From Hamadaea tsunoensis DSM 44101 (lineage in GTDB: Bacteria > Actinomycetota > Actinomycetes > Mycobacteriales > Micromonosporaceae): DNA of 64,000 nt. The position numbers and the translations under genes are program-made. Location: the NCBI RefSeq assembly GCF_000428945.1, contig NZ_AUAX01000015.1, forward strand, positions 1-64,000, given 5' to 3'. A model generated the notes under the pieces. That model was not told the origin of the DNA and ran no database searches. It was given only the letters and a program-made list of their open reading frames with translations. This document shows positions 48,831 through 57,383 of this stretch, one piece after another. Numbering within the stretch: position 1 is the first letter of the stretch; the number at the start of each line of letters is the position of its first letter.

Positions 48831-49985
48831 TCAGTCCAGTCGCCGCACCGGGGTCACCTCGCGGATGTGGATCAGCACGTCGAACGCGCCGGCGAGGGTG
48901 GCGACCGCCATGTGCTCGGCGTCGTCGCGGGCCGGGTCGTAGACGCCGCTGATGACGCGTACCTTGGCCGGGCCGGTGGCGTGCCGCGGATCCGAGTGGC
49001 GCAGATCCTGCGCGAACGCCGGTTCGCCCGGCCGGCTGATCGTCGCGTCGACCAGGTCGGCCGCCGGCGGCGGCACCGTCATGGCGCCGAGCCGCCCGTG
49101 ATGGAAGCCGATCGCCACCGAGACGTAGCGCCCGTGGTGGCGGCCGCGCAGCACGCTGCCGACGGTCGGCTGCGCCCCGCGCTCGGGCGCGAGTCCCAGC
49201 GCGACCGGGGTGGCGGCGGTGTGCGCGATGCCGTCCCAGTACGCCAGCCGCGATCCGGTCCGCAACTGCAGGTCGCTGATCCGTCCGGCCCAGGTCTCGG
49301 CGTCGCCGGCGTAGCTGCCCCGGCCGGCGACGCTGCCGGTGTGGAAGTCGACGATCAGGCGCATCCGCCGCTCGACGGCCGGGTCGACGCCGAGGGACGC
49401 GACGACCGCCAGCGCGTCCCGGGCGTGTTCGGCGAACGGTCGCCCCGGATGCAGGCCGCGGGCAGTCTGCACGTGCTCGTCGACGTCGTGCGCGGTACGG
49501 ATGGGATCCAGGTGCGCGGCGACCTCGGAGAGGTGTTCGGGGGCCCGCGTCCGGATCGCGTCCAGGACGACGTCGTAGTCGGCGGCCCGCGCCTGCGGGG
49601 GCCGGACTCCGAAGACGCGTACCGGGTCGTCCGGGTGAGCCTGGTTGAAGGCGCGGATCCAGTCCAGCGCTTCGGCCATCTCCGCGGTACGCCACGGGCG
49701 CCACGCTTCGCCGAGGGCCGCGGCCGCCGAGCCGTCGCCACCGGTGACATAGGAGTCGAGCCGGTCCCCGATCGCCGCGCTGTCCTGGATCGCCAGCCCG
49801 CGTACGCCGTGGTGGTGGACCAGGCGTCGGAACAGCCGGTCGCGCACGGCGAAGGTCTCGTGGGCGAACCGGGTGGACTCGCCCATGCCCACGATGAGCG
49901 CGTCGGCGGCGATCGTGGCGGCGAGGCGGTCGATCGTGGCGTCCGGCAGCGGGCCGGCCGGCCCGAGGTCGACGGCGGAGGTCAT
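48831..49985 (-). CDS. Erythromycin esterase-like protein lacking the usual catalytic His
   Basis: 384 aa, start overlapping the stop of the upstream FMN reductase (ATGA). It matches the erythromycin-esterase/succinoglycan-biosynthesis-like family (GMGESTRFAHETFAVRDRLFRRLV, AIQDSAAIGDRLDSYVTGG, WRTAEMAEALDWIRAFNQAHPDDPVRVFGV, YWDGIAHTA). In EreA-type enzymes the GE-x-x-H segment gives the essential His; here the residue is Arg (GESTR), so macrolide esterase activity is doubtful. It probably acts on another substrate or works with the co-translated reductase. Confidence 0.85.
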   Translation of the reverse strand: MTSAVDLGPAGPLPDATIDRLAATIAADALIVGMGESTRFAHETFAVRDRLFRRLVHHHGVRGLAIQDSAAIGDRLDSYVTGGDGSAAAALGEAWRPWRTAEMAEALDWIRAFNQAHPDDPVRVFGVRPPQARAADYDVVLDAIRTRAPEHLSEVAAHLDPIRTAHDVDEHVQTARGLHPGRPFAEHARDALAVVASLGVDPAVERRMRLIVDFHTGSVAGRGSYAGDAETWAGRISDLQLRTGSRLAYWDGIAHTAATPVALGLAPERGAQPTVGSVLRGRHHGRYVSVAIGFHHGRLGAMTVPPPAADLVDATISRPGEPAFAQDLRHSDPRHATGPAKVRVISGVYDPARDDAEHMAVATLAGAFDVLIHIREVTPVRRLD

Positions 49986-50569
49986 GCCAGGGCTCCTTCG
50001 CGGATCGGTTCCAGCGCGCGGGACCAGGTGATGACGTCGTCCAGGAGCGCGGTGAGGGTGCCTTCCTGGTGGGGGCCGGGGGTGAACGTGCCCGGCTCGG
50101 TCGGGGCCTGAAGGGCGAAGTCCTGGTGCAGGGTCAGCGTCACCTGGGTACGCACCGTGGCGACCCGCAGTTCCGCGAGGATCAGCCGGAGGTGCTCGAC
50201 CGCCCGGGTGGCCCCGTGCAGCCCGTAGCCGACGAAGCCCGCCGCCTTGTTGTTCCACTCCGCGTAGACGAAGTCCAGGGCGTTCTTCAGCGCGGCGGGG
50301 ACCGAGTGGTTGTACTCCGGGGTGACGAACACGAAACCGTCGTAGCCGGCGACGCACCGCGCCCAGGACCGGGCGTGCGCGGTGGCGTACCGCCCGAACA
50401 GCGCCGGCTGCGGTTCGTCGAGGAGCGGCAGGTCGAAGTCGGCCAGGTCGACGACGTCGAACTCGACGGCGGGCTGCTCGCGGGCCGCCACCGAGGCGAC
50501 CCAGTCGGCGACCATGCGGCCCCGGCGGCCGGGCCGGGTGCTGCCGACGATGACGGCGATCTTGGTCAT
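49982..50569 (-). CDS. NADPH-dependent FMN reductase
   Basis: 195 aa flavodoxin-like reductase: VGSTRPGRRGRMVADWV (FMN phosphate binding) and TPEYNHSVPAALKNALDFVYAEW (flavin ring contact). It is a paralogue of the reductase half of the fusion protein at 47724. First gene of a two-gene operon with the erythromycin esterase-like gene, divergent from the TetR gene at 50668, with three palindromic operator elements between them. Confidence 0.92.
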   Translation of the reverse strand: MTKIAVIVGSTRPGRRGRMVADWVASVAAREQPAVEFDVVDLADFDLPLLDEPQPALFGRYATAHARSWARCVAGYDGFVFVTPEYNHSVPAALKNALDFVYAEWNNKAAGFVGYGLHGATRAVEHLRLILAELRVATVRTQVTLTLHQDFALQAPTEPGTFTPGPHQEGTLTALLDDVITWSRALEPIREGALA

Positions 50570-50589
50570 GACATCTCCTCCGTGACGGG

Positions 50590-50649
50590 TTACACCGATC
50601 GTCGCAGAGGCTACACCGCTCGGTGTAATTACTGCAACGATCGGTGTAA
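50590..50649. promoter_or_regulatory. TetR operator array
   Basis: Left arm TTACACCGATCGT (50590-50602) is the exact reverse complement of ACGATCGGTGTAA (50637-50649), and between them lies a palindrome TACACCG-CT-CGGTGTA (50612-50627). All share the half-site TACACCG. They fill the 98-bp gap between the divergent TetR gene and the FMN reductase operon. Confidence 0.8.
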
Positions 50650-50667
50650 TCCGGTAGTCTTCCCTGC

Positions 50668-51294
50668 GTGACGGAGAAGCGGAGGACCGCCGGGCAGCCC
50701 GACAAGCGACGGGCGATCGTCGACGGGGCGCTGGCCCTGTTCGCCCGGGACGGGTACACCCGCGCCAGCCTGGACGCGATCGCCGCCGAGGCCGGCGTCT
50801 CCAACCGCACGATCTACAACCACTTCGCGGACAAGGCCGACCTGTTCCAGACGGTGATCCAGGACAGCACCCGGCGCGTCGCCGACACCATGGTCGCCAC
50901 CGTCGACCGCCACCTGGGCAAGGTCACCGACATCGAGTCCGACCTCGTCGACCTCGGCCTGGCCTGGCTCGGCGTACTGACGTCCGAGCTCGCCCCGCAC
51001 TTCGCCCTCGTCCGCCAGATCAACGCCGAGGCCGACCACATCCCGCCGGCCGCCCTCAAGACCTGGCTGGACACCGGCCCCGGTCGTGTCCGGCGCGAAC
51101 TCGCCGGACGCCTGGCGGAGCTCGCCGAGCGCGGCGAGCTCCGCGTCGACGACCCCGCCCGCGCGGCCGGGCACCTGATGCTGCTCATCTCCGCCGACAA
51201 CCTCACCGACCGTACGGCGCTGCACGATCCGGGCGAGCGCAGGGCGATGGTCACCGCGGGCGTACGCGCCTTTCTCCACGGCTACCGGCGATAG
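50668..51294 (+). CDS. TetR-family repressor
   Basis: 208 aa, GTG start. HTH: RRAIVDGALALFARDGYTRASLDAIAAEAGVSNRTIYNHFADKADLFQTVI. The C-terminal domain (DLVDLGLAWLGVLTSELAPHFALVRQINAEADHIPPAALKTW) matches the TetR_C subgroup around AcrR/YcdC-like proteins. The TACACCG array in front of it is the likely binding site, controlling itself and the reductase/esterase-like operon. Confidence 0.92.
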   Translation: MTEKRRTAGQPDKRRAIVDGALALFARDGYTRASLDAIAAEAGVSNRTIYNHFADKADLFQTVIQDSTRRVADTMVATVDRHLGKVTDIESDLVDLGLAWLGVLTSELAPHFALVRQINAEADHIPPAALKTWLDTGPGRVRRELAGRLAELAERGELRVDDPARAAGHLMLLISADNLTDRTALHDPGERRAMVTAGVRAFLHGYRR

Positions 51295-51301
51295 CGGAAC
51301 C

Positions 51302-52297
51302 TCAGGCGACGGCCGGGATCACGGTGTCGCCGTACGCGGCGAGCGTGTGTTCCATGTCGTCGTGCTGCAGGTACAGCGCGAACTGGTCGACCCCGAGCTC
51401 CTGGAGGCGGCGCAGCTTGTCGATGTGCGCCGGGGCCGGGCCGAGGACGCAGAACCGGTCCACGATCTCGTCGGGGACGAAGTCGACGTGGCGGTTGCCG
51501 GCCCGGCCGTGCTCGGCGTAGTCGTATCCCTGGCGGCCCCTGATGTAGTCGGTGAGGTCCGGCGGCACCGCGCCGGAATCGCCGTAGCGCGCGACGATGT
51601 CGGCGATGTGGTTGCCGACCATGCCGCCGAACCAGCGGGTCTGCTCCCGCTGGTGGGCGAGGTCGTCCCCCACGTACGCCGGGGCGGCGACGCAGAATTT
51701 CACGGCGGCCGGATCGCGCCCGGCGTCGCGGGCCGCCTGCCGGACCGCCTTGATCATCCACGCCGCGATGTCGGGGTCGGCCAGCTGCAGGATGAATCCG
51801 TCGGCCACTTCACCGGTCAGCCGCAGGGCGCGCGGGCCGTAGGCGGCCACCCACACCTCGAGACGCGAGTCGGTGACCCAGGGCAGGCGGAGGTTCACGC
51901 CGCGATAGACGGCCTCGCGACCGTTGCCGAGTTCGCGGATGACCTCGACGGATTCCCGCAGGTCGGTCAGGTTCATCGGCGGCAGGCCGAGCGTACGCCG
52001 GGCCGAGTCGCCGCGTCCGATGCCGCAGACGGTCCGGTTGCCGTACATCTCGTTGAGCGTGGCCAGGGCGCTGGCGGTGACCGTCGCGTCGCGCGTACCC
52101 GGGTTGGTGACCATCGGGCCGACGGTGACGCGGGCGGTGTTCGCGAGGATCTGGCTGTAGACGACGTACGGTTCCTGCCACAGCAGGTGCGAGTCGAACG
52201 ACCAGACGTGGCTGAAGCCGGCGGCCTCGGCCCGCACGGCGAGCTCGACGACGCGGCGGGCCGGCGGATCGAGCTGGAAGACCACTCCGAAGTCCAT
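51302..52297 (-). CDS. LLM-class F420/flavin-dependent oxidoreductase of the pyrimidine-degradation type
   Basis: 331 aa from the ATG MDFGVVFQLDPP. Luciferase-like TIM barrel: AEAAGFSHVWSFDSHLLWQEPYVV, GPMVTNPGTRDATVTASALATLNEMYGNRTVCGIGRGDSARRTLG. It matches the CPS_4081-type family usually encoded beside dihydropyrimidinase. As the third gene of the hydantoinase operon (11 bp after hydA) it probably carries out an oxidoreductive step on the pyrimidine or hydantoin substrate; the reaction is not established here. Confidence 0.88.
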   Translation of the reverse strand: MDFGVVFQLDPPARRVVELAVRAEAAGFSHVWSFDSHLLWQEPYVVYSQILANTARVTVGPMVTNPGTRDATVTASALATLNEMYGNRTVCGIGRGDSARRTLGLPPMNLTDLRESVEVIRELGNGREAVYRGVNLRLPWVTDSRLEVWVAAYGPRALRLTGEVADGFILQLADPDIAAWMIKAVRQAARDAGRDPAAVKFCVAAPAYVGDDLAHQREQTRWFGGMVGNHIADIVARYGDSGAVPPDLTDYIRGRQGYDYAEHGRAGNRHVDFVPDEIVDRFCVLGPAPAHIDKLRRLQELGVDQFALYLQHDDMEHTLAAYGDTVIPAVA

Positions 52298-52308
52298 GGG
52301 ATCCCCGC

Positions 52309-53709
52309 TCAGCTCAGGTAGGTGGACAGGCCGCGGGGCAGGTACCGGCCGTGGCCTTTGCGGCCGAGGTACTCGCCTCGGGCGACGACGACCGTGCCGC
52401 GGGAGACGACGGTGTCGACCTTTCCCGCGATCTCGAAGCCCTCGTACGCCGAGTGGTCCATGTTCATGTGGTGCGTCTCGACGCTGATGGTGGTACGCCC
52501 GGCGGGGTCGTACACGACGATGTCGGCGTCCGACCCGGGGGCGATGACTCCCTTGCGCGGATAGAGGCCGAACATGCGCGCCGGGGTCGTCGCGACCGTC
52601 TCGACCCAGCGTTCGAGGGAGAGCTTGCCGTCGACGACGCCCTGGTACAGCAGGTCGACCCGGTGTTCCACGCCGCCGATGCCGTTGGGGATCTTCGAGA
52701 AGTCGCCCCGGCCGAGCTCCTTCTGGTCCTTGTAGCAGAACGGGCAGTGGTCGGTCGAGACGATCGCGAGGTCGTTGCCGCGCAGCCCTTGCCACAGGTC
52801 GCGCTGATGGCTCTCGTGCCTGCTGCGCAACGGGGTCGAGCACACCCACTTGGCGCCTTCGAAGCCGGGTGCGCCGAGCTGGTCCTCCAGCGTCAGGTAC
52901 AGGTACTGCGGGCAGGTCTCGGCGAAGACGTTGCGTCCGCCGTCGCGGGCCTGCGCGACGGCGGCCAGCGCCTCGGACGCCGACAGGTGCACGATGTACA
53001 GCGGGGTGTCGCCGGCGACCTTCGCCAGCGAGATCGCCCGGCGGGTGGCCTCGGCCTCCAGTTCGGACGGACGGGTCAGCCCGTGGTGGATCGGATCCGT
53101 CTCGCCGCGCGCGAGCGCCTGCCCGATCAGCACGTCGATGGCGATCCCGTTCTCCGCGTGCATCATGGTGATCGCGCCGTTGCCGCGCGACTTCTGCATC
53201 GCGCGCAGGATCTGGCCGTCGTCGCTGTAGAACACGCCCGGGTACGCCATGAACAGCTTGAAACTGGTGATGCCCTCGTGCTCGACGAGCGCGTCCATGG
53301 CCTTGAGCGCCTCGTCGTCGACCCCGCCGATGATCATGTGGAAGGCGTAGTCGATGTGGCAGTTGCCGTCGGCCTTGCCGTGCCACGCTGCGAGTCCTTC
53401 GTGGACGTTCTCGCCGGTACGCTGGACCGCGAAGTCGATGATCGTCGTCGTGCCGCCGAAGGCCGCCGCCCGGGTGCCGGTGTCGAACGTGTCCGACGCG
53501 AACGTTCCGCCGAACGGCAGCTCCATGTGGGTGTGGGCGTCGATGCCGCCCGGGATCACGTACTTGCCCGCGGCGTCCACGACCTCGCCGCCGGCCGGAG
53601 CGCGCCCGGGGGCGTACAACGCGGCGATGGTCTCCCCGTCGACGAGCACGTCGGCGGCGTAGGACCCGGTGCCGGTCACCACGGTCCCGCCGCTGATCAG
53701 CAGGGTCAT
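52309..53709 (-). CDS. hydA: Dihydropyrimidinase / D-hydantoinase
   Basis: 466 aa, start overlapping the upstream gene's stop (ATGA). Amidohydrolase fold with the metal site GGIDAHTHMELPFGG (HxH), the carbamylated Lys in GITSFKLFMAYPG, HMIIGG, MHAEN, YIVHLSA and STDHCPF. It hydrolyses dihydrouracil or dihydrothymine (or hydantoins) to N-carbamoyl amino acids. Its partner, the carbon-nitrogen hydrolase upstream, removes the carbamoyl group. Length and motifs are complete. Confidence 0.95.
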   Translation of the reverse strand: MTLLISGGTVVTGTGSYAADVLVDGETIAALYAPGRAPAGGEVVDAAGKYVIPGGIDAHTHMELPFGGTFASDTFDTGTRAAAFGGTTTIIDFAVQRTGENVHEGLAAWHGKADGNCHIDYAFHMIIGGVDDEALKAMDALVEHEGITSFKLFMAYPGVFYSDDGQILRAMQKSRGNGAITMMHAENGIAIDVLIGQALARGETDPIHHGLTRPSELEAEATRRAISLAKVAGDTPLYIVHLSASEALAAVAQARDGGRNVFAETCPQYLYLTLEDQLGAPGFEGAKWVCSTPLRSRHESHQRDLWQGLRGNDLAIVSTDHCPFCYKDQKELGRGDFSKIPNGIGGVEHRVDLLYQGVVDGKLSLERWVETVATTPARMFGLYPRKGVIAPGSDADIVVYDPAGRTTISVETHHMNMDHSAYEGFEIAGKVDTVVSRGTVVVARGEYLGRKGHGRYLPRGLSTYLS

Positions 53710-54545
53710 GGCCGCACCAGGCCCTCGTACGCGTCCGGGCGCCGGTCGCGGTAGAACGCCCAGCGGTCGCGTACCTCGGCCAGGAGGTTGAGGTCCAGGT
53801 CGCGCACGATCAGCTCCGGCTGGTGCGGATCGCCCGTCGCGCCGACGAACCGGCCCTCGGGGTCCACGAAGTACGACGTGCCGTAGAAGTCGTTGTCGCC
53901 CAGGTCTTCGATGCCCACCCGGTTGATGGCTCCGACGAAGTACTCGTTGGCCACCGCCGACGCCGGCTGTTCCAGCTGCCACAGGTACGCCGACAGCCCC
54001 CGGTGGGTCGCCGACGGGTTGAACACGATCGTCGCGCCGGCCAGGCCCAGGGCGCGCCAGCCTTCCGGGAAGTGCCGGTCGTAGCAGATGTAGACGCCGA
54101 CGCGGCCGACGGCGGTGTCGAACACCGGATAGCCGAGGTTGCCGGGCCGGAAGTAGAACTTCTCCCAGAACCCCTGCACCTGCGGGATGTGCGTCTTGCG
54201 GTACTTGCCGAGATAGCGGCCGTCGGCGTCGATCACGGCGGCCGTGTTGTACAGGACGCCGGGCTGCTCCTGCTCGTACATCGGCAGCACCATCACCAGG
54301 CCGAGTTCGGCGGCGAGCGCCTGGAACCGCTCCGTCGTCGGCCCCGGGATCGCCTCGGCGTACGCGTAGAACCGCGCGTCCTGCACCTGGCAGAAGTAGG
54401 GACCGTAGAACAGTTCCTGGAAGCAGATGACCTTGGCACCCTGCGCGGCGGCCCGGCGCGCGTAGTCCTCGTGCGCCTTGATCATGGACTCCTGGTCGCC
54501 GGTCCACGATGTCTGCACCAGGGCCGCGCGAACGACGTCGGACAC
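53706..54545 (-). CDS. N-carbamoyl-beta-alanine amidohydrolase-like carbon-nitrogen hydrolase
   Basis: 279 aa from GTG at 54545 with GGAGGAGG upstream. Nitrilase superfamily triad: Glu in CFQELFYGPYF, Lys in YRKTHIP, Cys in YICYDRHFPE. The FWEKFYFRPGN and NPSATHRGLS segments fit beta-ureidopropionase/N-carbamoylputrescine amidase enzymes. With the dihydropyrimidinase it would complete reductive pyrimidine breakdown to beta-amino acid, CO2 and ammonia. First gene of the operon. Confidence 0.93.
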   Translation of the reverse strand: MSDVVRAALVQTSWTGDQESMIKAHEDYARRAAAQGAKVICFQELFYGPYFCQVQDARFYAYAEAIPGPTTERFQALAAELGLVMVLPMYEQEQPGVLYNTAAVIDADGRYLGKYRKTHIPQVQGFWEKFYFRPGNLGYPVFDTAVGRVGVYICYDRHFPEGWRALGLAGATIVFNPSATHRGLSAYLWQLEQPASAVANEYFVGAINRVGIEDLGDNDFYGTSYFVDPEGRFVGATGDPHQPELIVRDLDLNLLAEVRDRWAFYRDRRPDAYEGLVRP

Positions 54546-54595
54546 GGGGCACCTCCTCCGGAGAGCGCTGGCTGCCGCGCATCACGACATTGCAC

Positions 54596-54630
54596 TAATC
54601 GTATAATAGGAACGAATCGGTCACGTCCGC
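54596..54630 (-). promoter_or_regulatory. Probable promoter of the pyrimidine-degradation operon
   Basis: The A/T-rich patch CCTATTATACGATTAG on the minus strand, about 60 bp upstream of the GTG start, holds -10-like hexamers (TATTAT, TACGAT); the -35 box is unclear. Confidence 0.4.
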
Positions 54631-54704
54631 CTCGCCGCCCGCGCATCCCCGTAGCCATGGGCTCCCACAGCGCGGCATCAGCCGGTTCGCGTACGCGATG
54701 GACA

Positions 54705-54730
54705 GGCCCGGCGGGCTGACCCGCCGGGCC
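54705..54730 (-). terminator. Terminator hairpin of the lectin-like gene
   Basis: GGCCCGGCGGG and its exact reverse complement flank a CTGA loop, seven bases after the stop codon of the gene at 54737 (minus strand). Confidence 0.75.
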
Positions 54731-54736
54731 GTCAGA

Positions 54737-55336
54737 TCACTTGGCGCCGTCGCCCGGCCAGACCCAGGCACTCCAGCAGCAGCTCGGGGCGGTCTGGTAG
54801 ATCTCGTGCCGCAGCGGCGTGGGCACGTCCGTCCCGGTGACAGCGATCCGGATGCCGCCGTAGCTGTTGAGCCCCACGCAGCCCGGCGCGGAGGACAGCG
54901 ATCCGCCGAGGCTCGCCCAGCCGCTCCAGCCGCCGGACGACTTCGAGTCCTGCCAGTCGTGCCGAAGCTGGTCGTCGCCGTCCCGGGTGAAGACCTCGAG
55001 CCGGCCGTCGGCGTTGCGGGCGCCGGCCAGGCCGCCGTAGCCGTGGAGACCCATACTCACGGCCCCGCTCCACGAGCCGTCGAGCTGCTCGTACTTGTGG
55101 TAGACCGTCCCGTCGTAGTTCCACGTCGTGGAGGTGCCGAGCCACACCAGCTCGCGGCGCCCGTCGGAGTTGCCGAGGATCAGCAGGCCCGCGCTGCCCG
55201 CGCAGGCCGATCCGACGACGTTGGGCGCGGGCAGGATGATCGGATTGCCGGCCGCCGTGGCCGGAGCCTCGACGGCGACGACGCCGACGCAGGCCAGGGC
55301 CAGAGAGAGGAGAACGCTGTGCAGGTGACGCTTCAT
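54737..55336 (-). CDS. Secreted PLL-like beta-propeller lectin fragment-size protein
   Basis: 199 aa from the ATG MKRHLHSVLLSLALAC; signal peptide about 1-29 (ATA-A). The mature part contains repeats of the kind GRLEVFTRDGDDQLRHDWQ ... WSGWASLGGSLSSAPG, typical blades of PLL-type sugar-binding propellers, but only about three blades, so it may be a minimal form or oligomerise. Cys pairs near the C terminus (PSCCWSAW) may stabilise it. Likely binds carbohydrate outside the cell. It is divergent from the nuclease/ATPase operon. Confidence 0.78.
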   Translation of the reverse strand: MKRHLHSVLLSLALACVGVVAVEAPATAAGNPIILPAPNVVGSACAGSAGLLILGNSDGRRELVWLGTSTTWNYDGTVYHKYEQLDGSWSGAVSMGLHGYGGLAGARNADGRLEVFTRDGDDQLRHDWQDSKSSGGWSGWASLGGSLSSAPGCVGLNSYGGIRIAVTGTDVPTPLRHEIYQTAPSCCWSAWVWPGDGAK

Positions 55337-55673
55337 GGTCCGCACTCCGATGGAGATCGAGGATCTGTCGGCGCACACCGTGGCAGCCCGCACTTACCAA
55401 TCCACTACCATCGCCTTTCCATCCTGCTCACAGGCCTCCCACGGTTCACTCAGCCGGGTAGGCCACAAGTCCGGGCGAGCGAGCGGCATCTGATCACCGG
55501 ATGCCGACGACATCCGGATGATGGCCACGCTGGACAACAGTCAGTCACCGTCACTGGCTGTTCATCATCGGACCAGCCGTCGAGGCCGTCGCCGGACCCT
55601 TCATTGCGTGAATGAGTCCGGACGACCGGTTGCCCAGGCCCCCCAACCGTGGGAACAATCATCGACGTTATAC
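55337..55673. other. 337-bp gene-free stretch between lectin-like gene and nuclease operon
   Basis: Holds the divergent promoters. Seen: a small inverted repeat CGGCATC (55490-55496) / GATGCCG (55500-55506) and some lower-G+C sequence. The frame of the nuclease gene is open back to 55518, but that part carries a TTA codon and lacks coding bias, so it is treated as non-coding. No transposon ends or att-like repeats were recognised. Confidence 0.4.
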
Positions 55674-56744
55674 ATGGACTGGGGGCTGCCCATGGGCTGG
55701 AGCTGGGCGGATCTTCCGGTCGACCGTGCAGTGCGGTTGGTCGGAGTGGTTCCTGACGCCCTGGCTTTGCTCCTGGATCCCGCTCCGGACAGCGCTCCGG
55801 CCGTTGTCACGTTTCGGCCGTCCGTTGCACCCTCGGTCGCGGTGGTCGTAGCACAGGCGCTGGACGCCATCGAGGGTGCCGCCTTGAAGCTCTTCCCGGC
55901 GTGGCTTCCGGGCGCCGCGGGGATCTCCGGTCCGGGCGGAGCAGGCGTTGCCGCCGTACGAGCGCTGGCCCGCCGCATGAATGGAAGCGGTACCGCATTC
56001 CTCGCCGATCTGGCCGAGCGCGCTCTTCGCGGAGGAACCCCATCGCCGGGCTTGCATTCGGCGGAGACTCGCACGGCCGGCCTGACCCGTGCTCTTGCCG
56101 CTACCTACCAACGAGCATCGGTGGCGCTCGTGATGGAGGTGCCCGCCGGCTTGACATCCGCGAGCCAGGAGACGCTGATCGGCGCCGCGGAATGGCTTGC
56201 CGGTCATGGACCCATGGGCGTGTGGCTCGTGGGCGGCCCGCTGCCGTCGGACCGCGTCATGACCTGTCGTATCGGTCTTCCAGAGCCCCTTGCCCGCCTC
56301 GACCGCGAGACGCCGCCCATGGAGTCTCGCCCTGACTTGCCGATCCTCACCGTGCCCGCGGTGTCCGGCGCCCCCAACGGGACCAGTTCTACGGAGCGCC
56401 TTCTCGAAGCCGCGCTCCAGCAGCACGACTGGGCGATCGGCCGGGTGTGGCACCAGCGATATCAGCCTTCTCCGCTAGACCTCCTGCGCTACCTCGACGT
56501 GCTGTGGCCGACCGAGAAGGTCGTAGTGGAGGTCGACGGCGAGGAGCATCGCGGCCGGCTGAAGTGGGCGGACGACCGCGTGCGCGACAACCTCCTGCAG
56601 CTCGGCGGTTATCAGGTTCTGCGATACCCGAACGAGCTCGTCGTCTCCGACCTCGCGGGTGTCGTTGACGACATCCGCGCGCATCTACTTCAACGCCGCA
56701 GCCTCGCATCAGCACCGGAAGGACTCCACCATGCCCAGCGATAA
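55674..56744 (+). CDS. DUF559/Vsr-like (PD-(D/E)XK) nuclease, first gene of a candidate defence operon
   Basis: 356 aa from the ATG MDWGLPMGWSWADL, chosen over the ATG at 55518 and a GTG at 55608 because the upstream codons look non-coding and include TTA; no clear Shine-Dalgarno for any. Residues 1-235 are an unrecognised alpha/beta domain. Residues about 240-345 match DUF559-type nucleases: STERLLEAAL, then D in RYLDVLWP (about 275), EVDGEEH (about 286), and DDRVRDNLLQLGGYQVLRYPNE. The metal-binding D...ExDG...H pattern is intact. It overlaps the next gene by 14 bp. Codon use has more A/T at third positions than the flanking genes, hinting at transfer. Confidence 0.75.
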   Translation: MDWGLPMGWSWADLPVDRAVRLVGVVPDALALLLDPAPDSAPAVVTFRPSVAPSVAVVVAQALDAIEGAALKLFPAWLPGAAGISGPGGAGVAAVRALARRMNGSGTAFLADLAERALRGGTPSPGLHSAETRTAGLTRALAATYQRASVALVMEVPAGLTSASQETLIGAAEWLAGHGPMGVWLVGGPLPSDRVMTCRIGLPEPLARLDRETPPMESRPDLPILTVPAVSGAPNGTSSTERLLEAALQQHDWAIGRVWHQRYQPSPLDLLRYLDVLWPTEKVVVEVDGEEHRGRLKWADDRVRDNLLQLGGYQVLRYPNELVVSDLAGVVDDIRAHLLQRRSLASAPEGLHHAQR

Positions 56745-57381
56745 CCCGACACCGTCCGAATACGCCATCCTCCTCATTCTTCTCGCCGAGAACCGCGAGA
56801 TCCCGAATGTCGAGCTTAAGGAGCGTTTCGGCGTCGAGCTCTCCGGCGCTGGCTCCGCCAAGCTCAACAAGCTCGGGTACGTTGTCAGTCGGAAGGTCGG
56901 ACGACGCCTGATGCATTCGCTCGCGGACGCGGGCTGGGCGCGCTGTGCTGAACCTATGGACTTCGCCGGAGTACGCCCGAAGTCGGTGGGCGTCGCCCTC
57001 GAGCTTGTCATGGCGGCGCTACGCCGCGACCTGGCGGCGACGGGCCGCAGCCTCGCGATGATGCTCGCACCGGACGCGGAGCTCGCGCCATCACCGGTCG
57101 TTGCCTCGGCGTCCTCGCCGGCGGAGCTGACGGAACAGATCCGGACCATCTACAAAGAGCTCGCTGCCGAGCCTGGCGCCTGGGTCAACATCGCCGACAT
57201 CCGGGAATCGCTCAGCTCGGTGGAGCGCGACGACCTAGACGACGCCCTGCGGCAGATTGAGCAGGAGCGGGACGTCAACATCGTACCGCAGGCGAACGAG
57301 AAGGCGCTCTCGGAGAGAACTCGACTGGCGGCGGTGATCATCGGCCGCCAGCACAAACACTTCATCGCGATCGGAGTGTAG
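56731..57381 (+). CDS. Double winged-helix protein, probable adaptor in the nuclease/ATPase operon
   Basis: 216 aa from the ATG MPSDNPTPSEYAIL, with GGAAGG upstream, inside the end of the nuclease gene. Residues 8-85 look like a winged helix (EYAILLILLAENREIPNVELKERFGVELSG ... KVGRRLMHSLADAGWARC). Residues about 130-215 look like a second one (LTEQIRTIYKELAAEPGAWVNIADIRESLSSVERDDLDDALRQIEQERDVNIV). No enzymatic motif. It ends two bases before the ATPase start, so all three genes are co-translated. Probably recognises DNA or bridges nuclease and ATPase; function inferred. Confidence 0.72.
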   Translation: MPSDNPTPSEYAILLILLAENREIPNVELKERFGVELSGAGSAKLNKLGYVVSRKVGRRLMHSLADAGWARCAEPMDFAGVRPKSVGVALELVMAALRRDLAATGRSLAMMLAPDAELAPSPVVASASSPAELTEQIRTIYKELAAEPGAWVNIADIRESLSSVERDDLDDALRQIEQERDVNIVPQANEKALSERTRLAAVIIGRQHKHFIAIGV

Positions 57382-57383
57382 TC

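Noticed and set aside
55518-55673. 52-residue N-terminal extension of the nuclease
   Set aside because: Contains a TTA codon and mixed third positions, and no ribosome-binding site; the ATG at 55674 is preferred although not proven.
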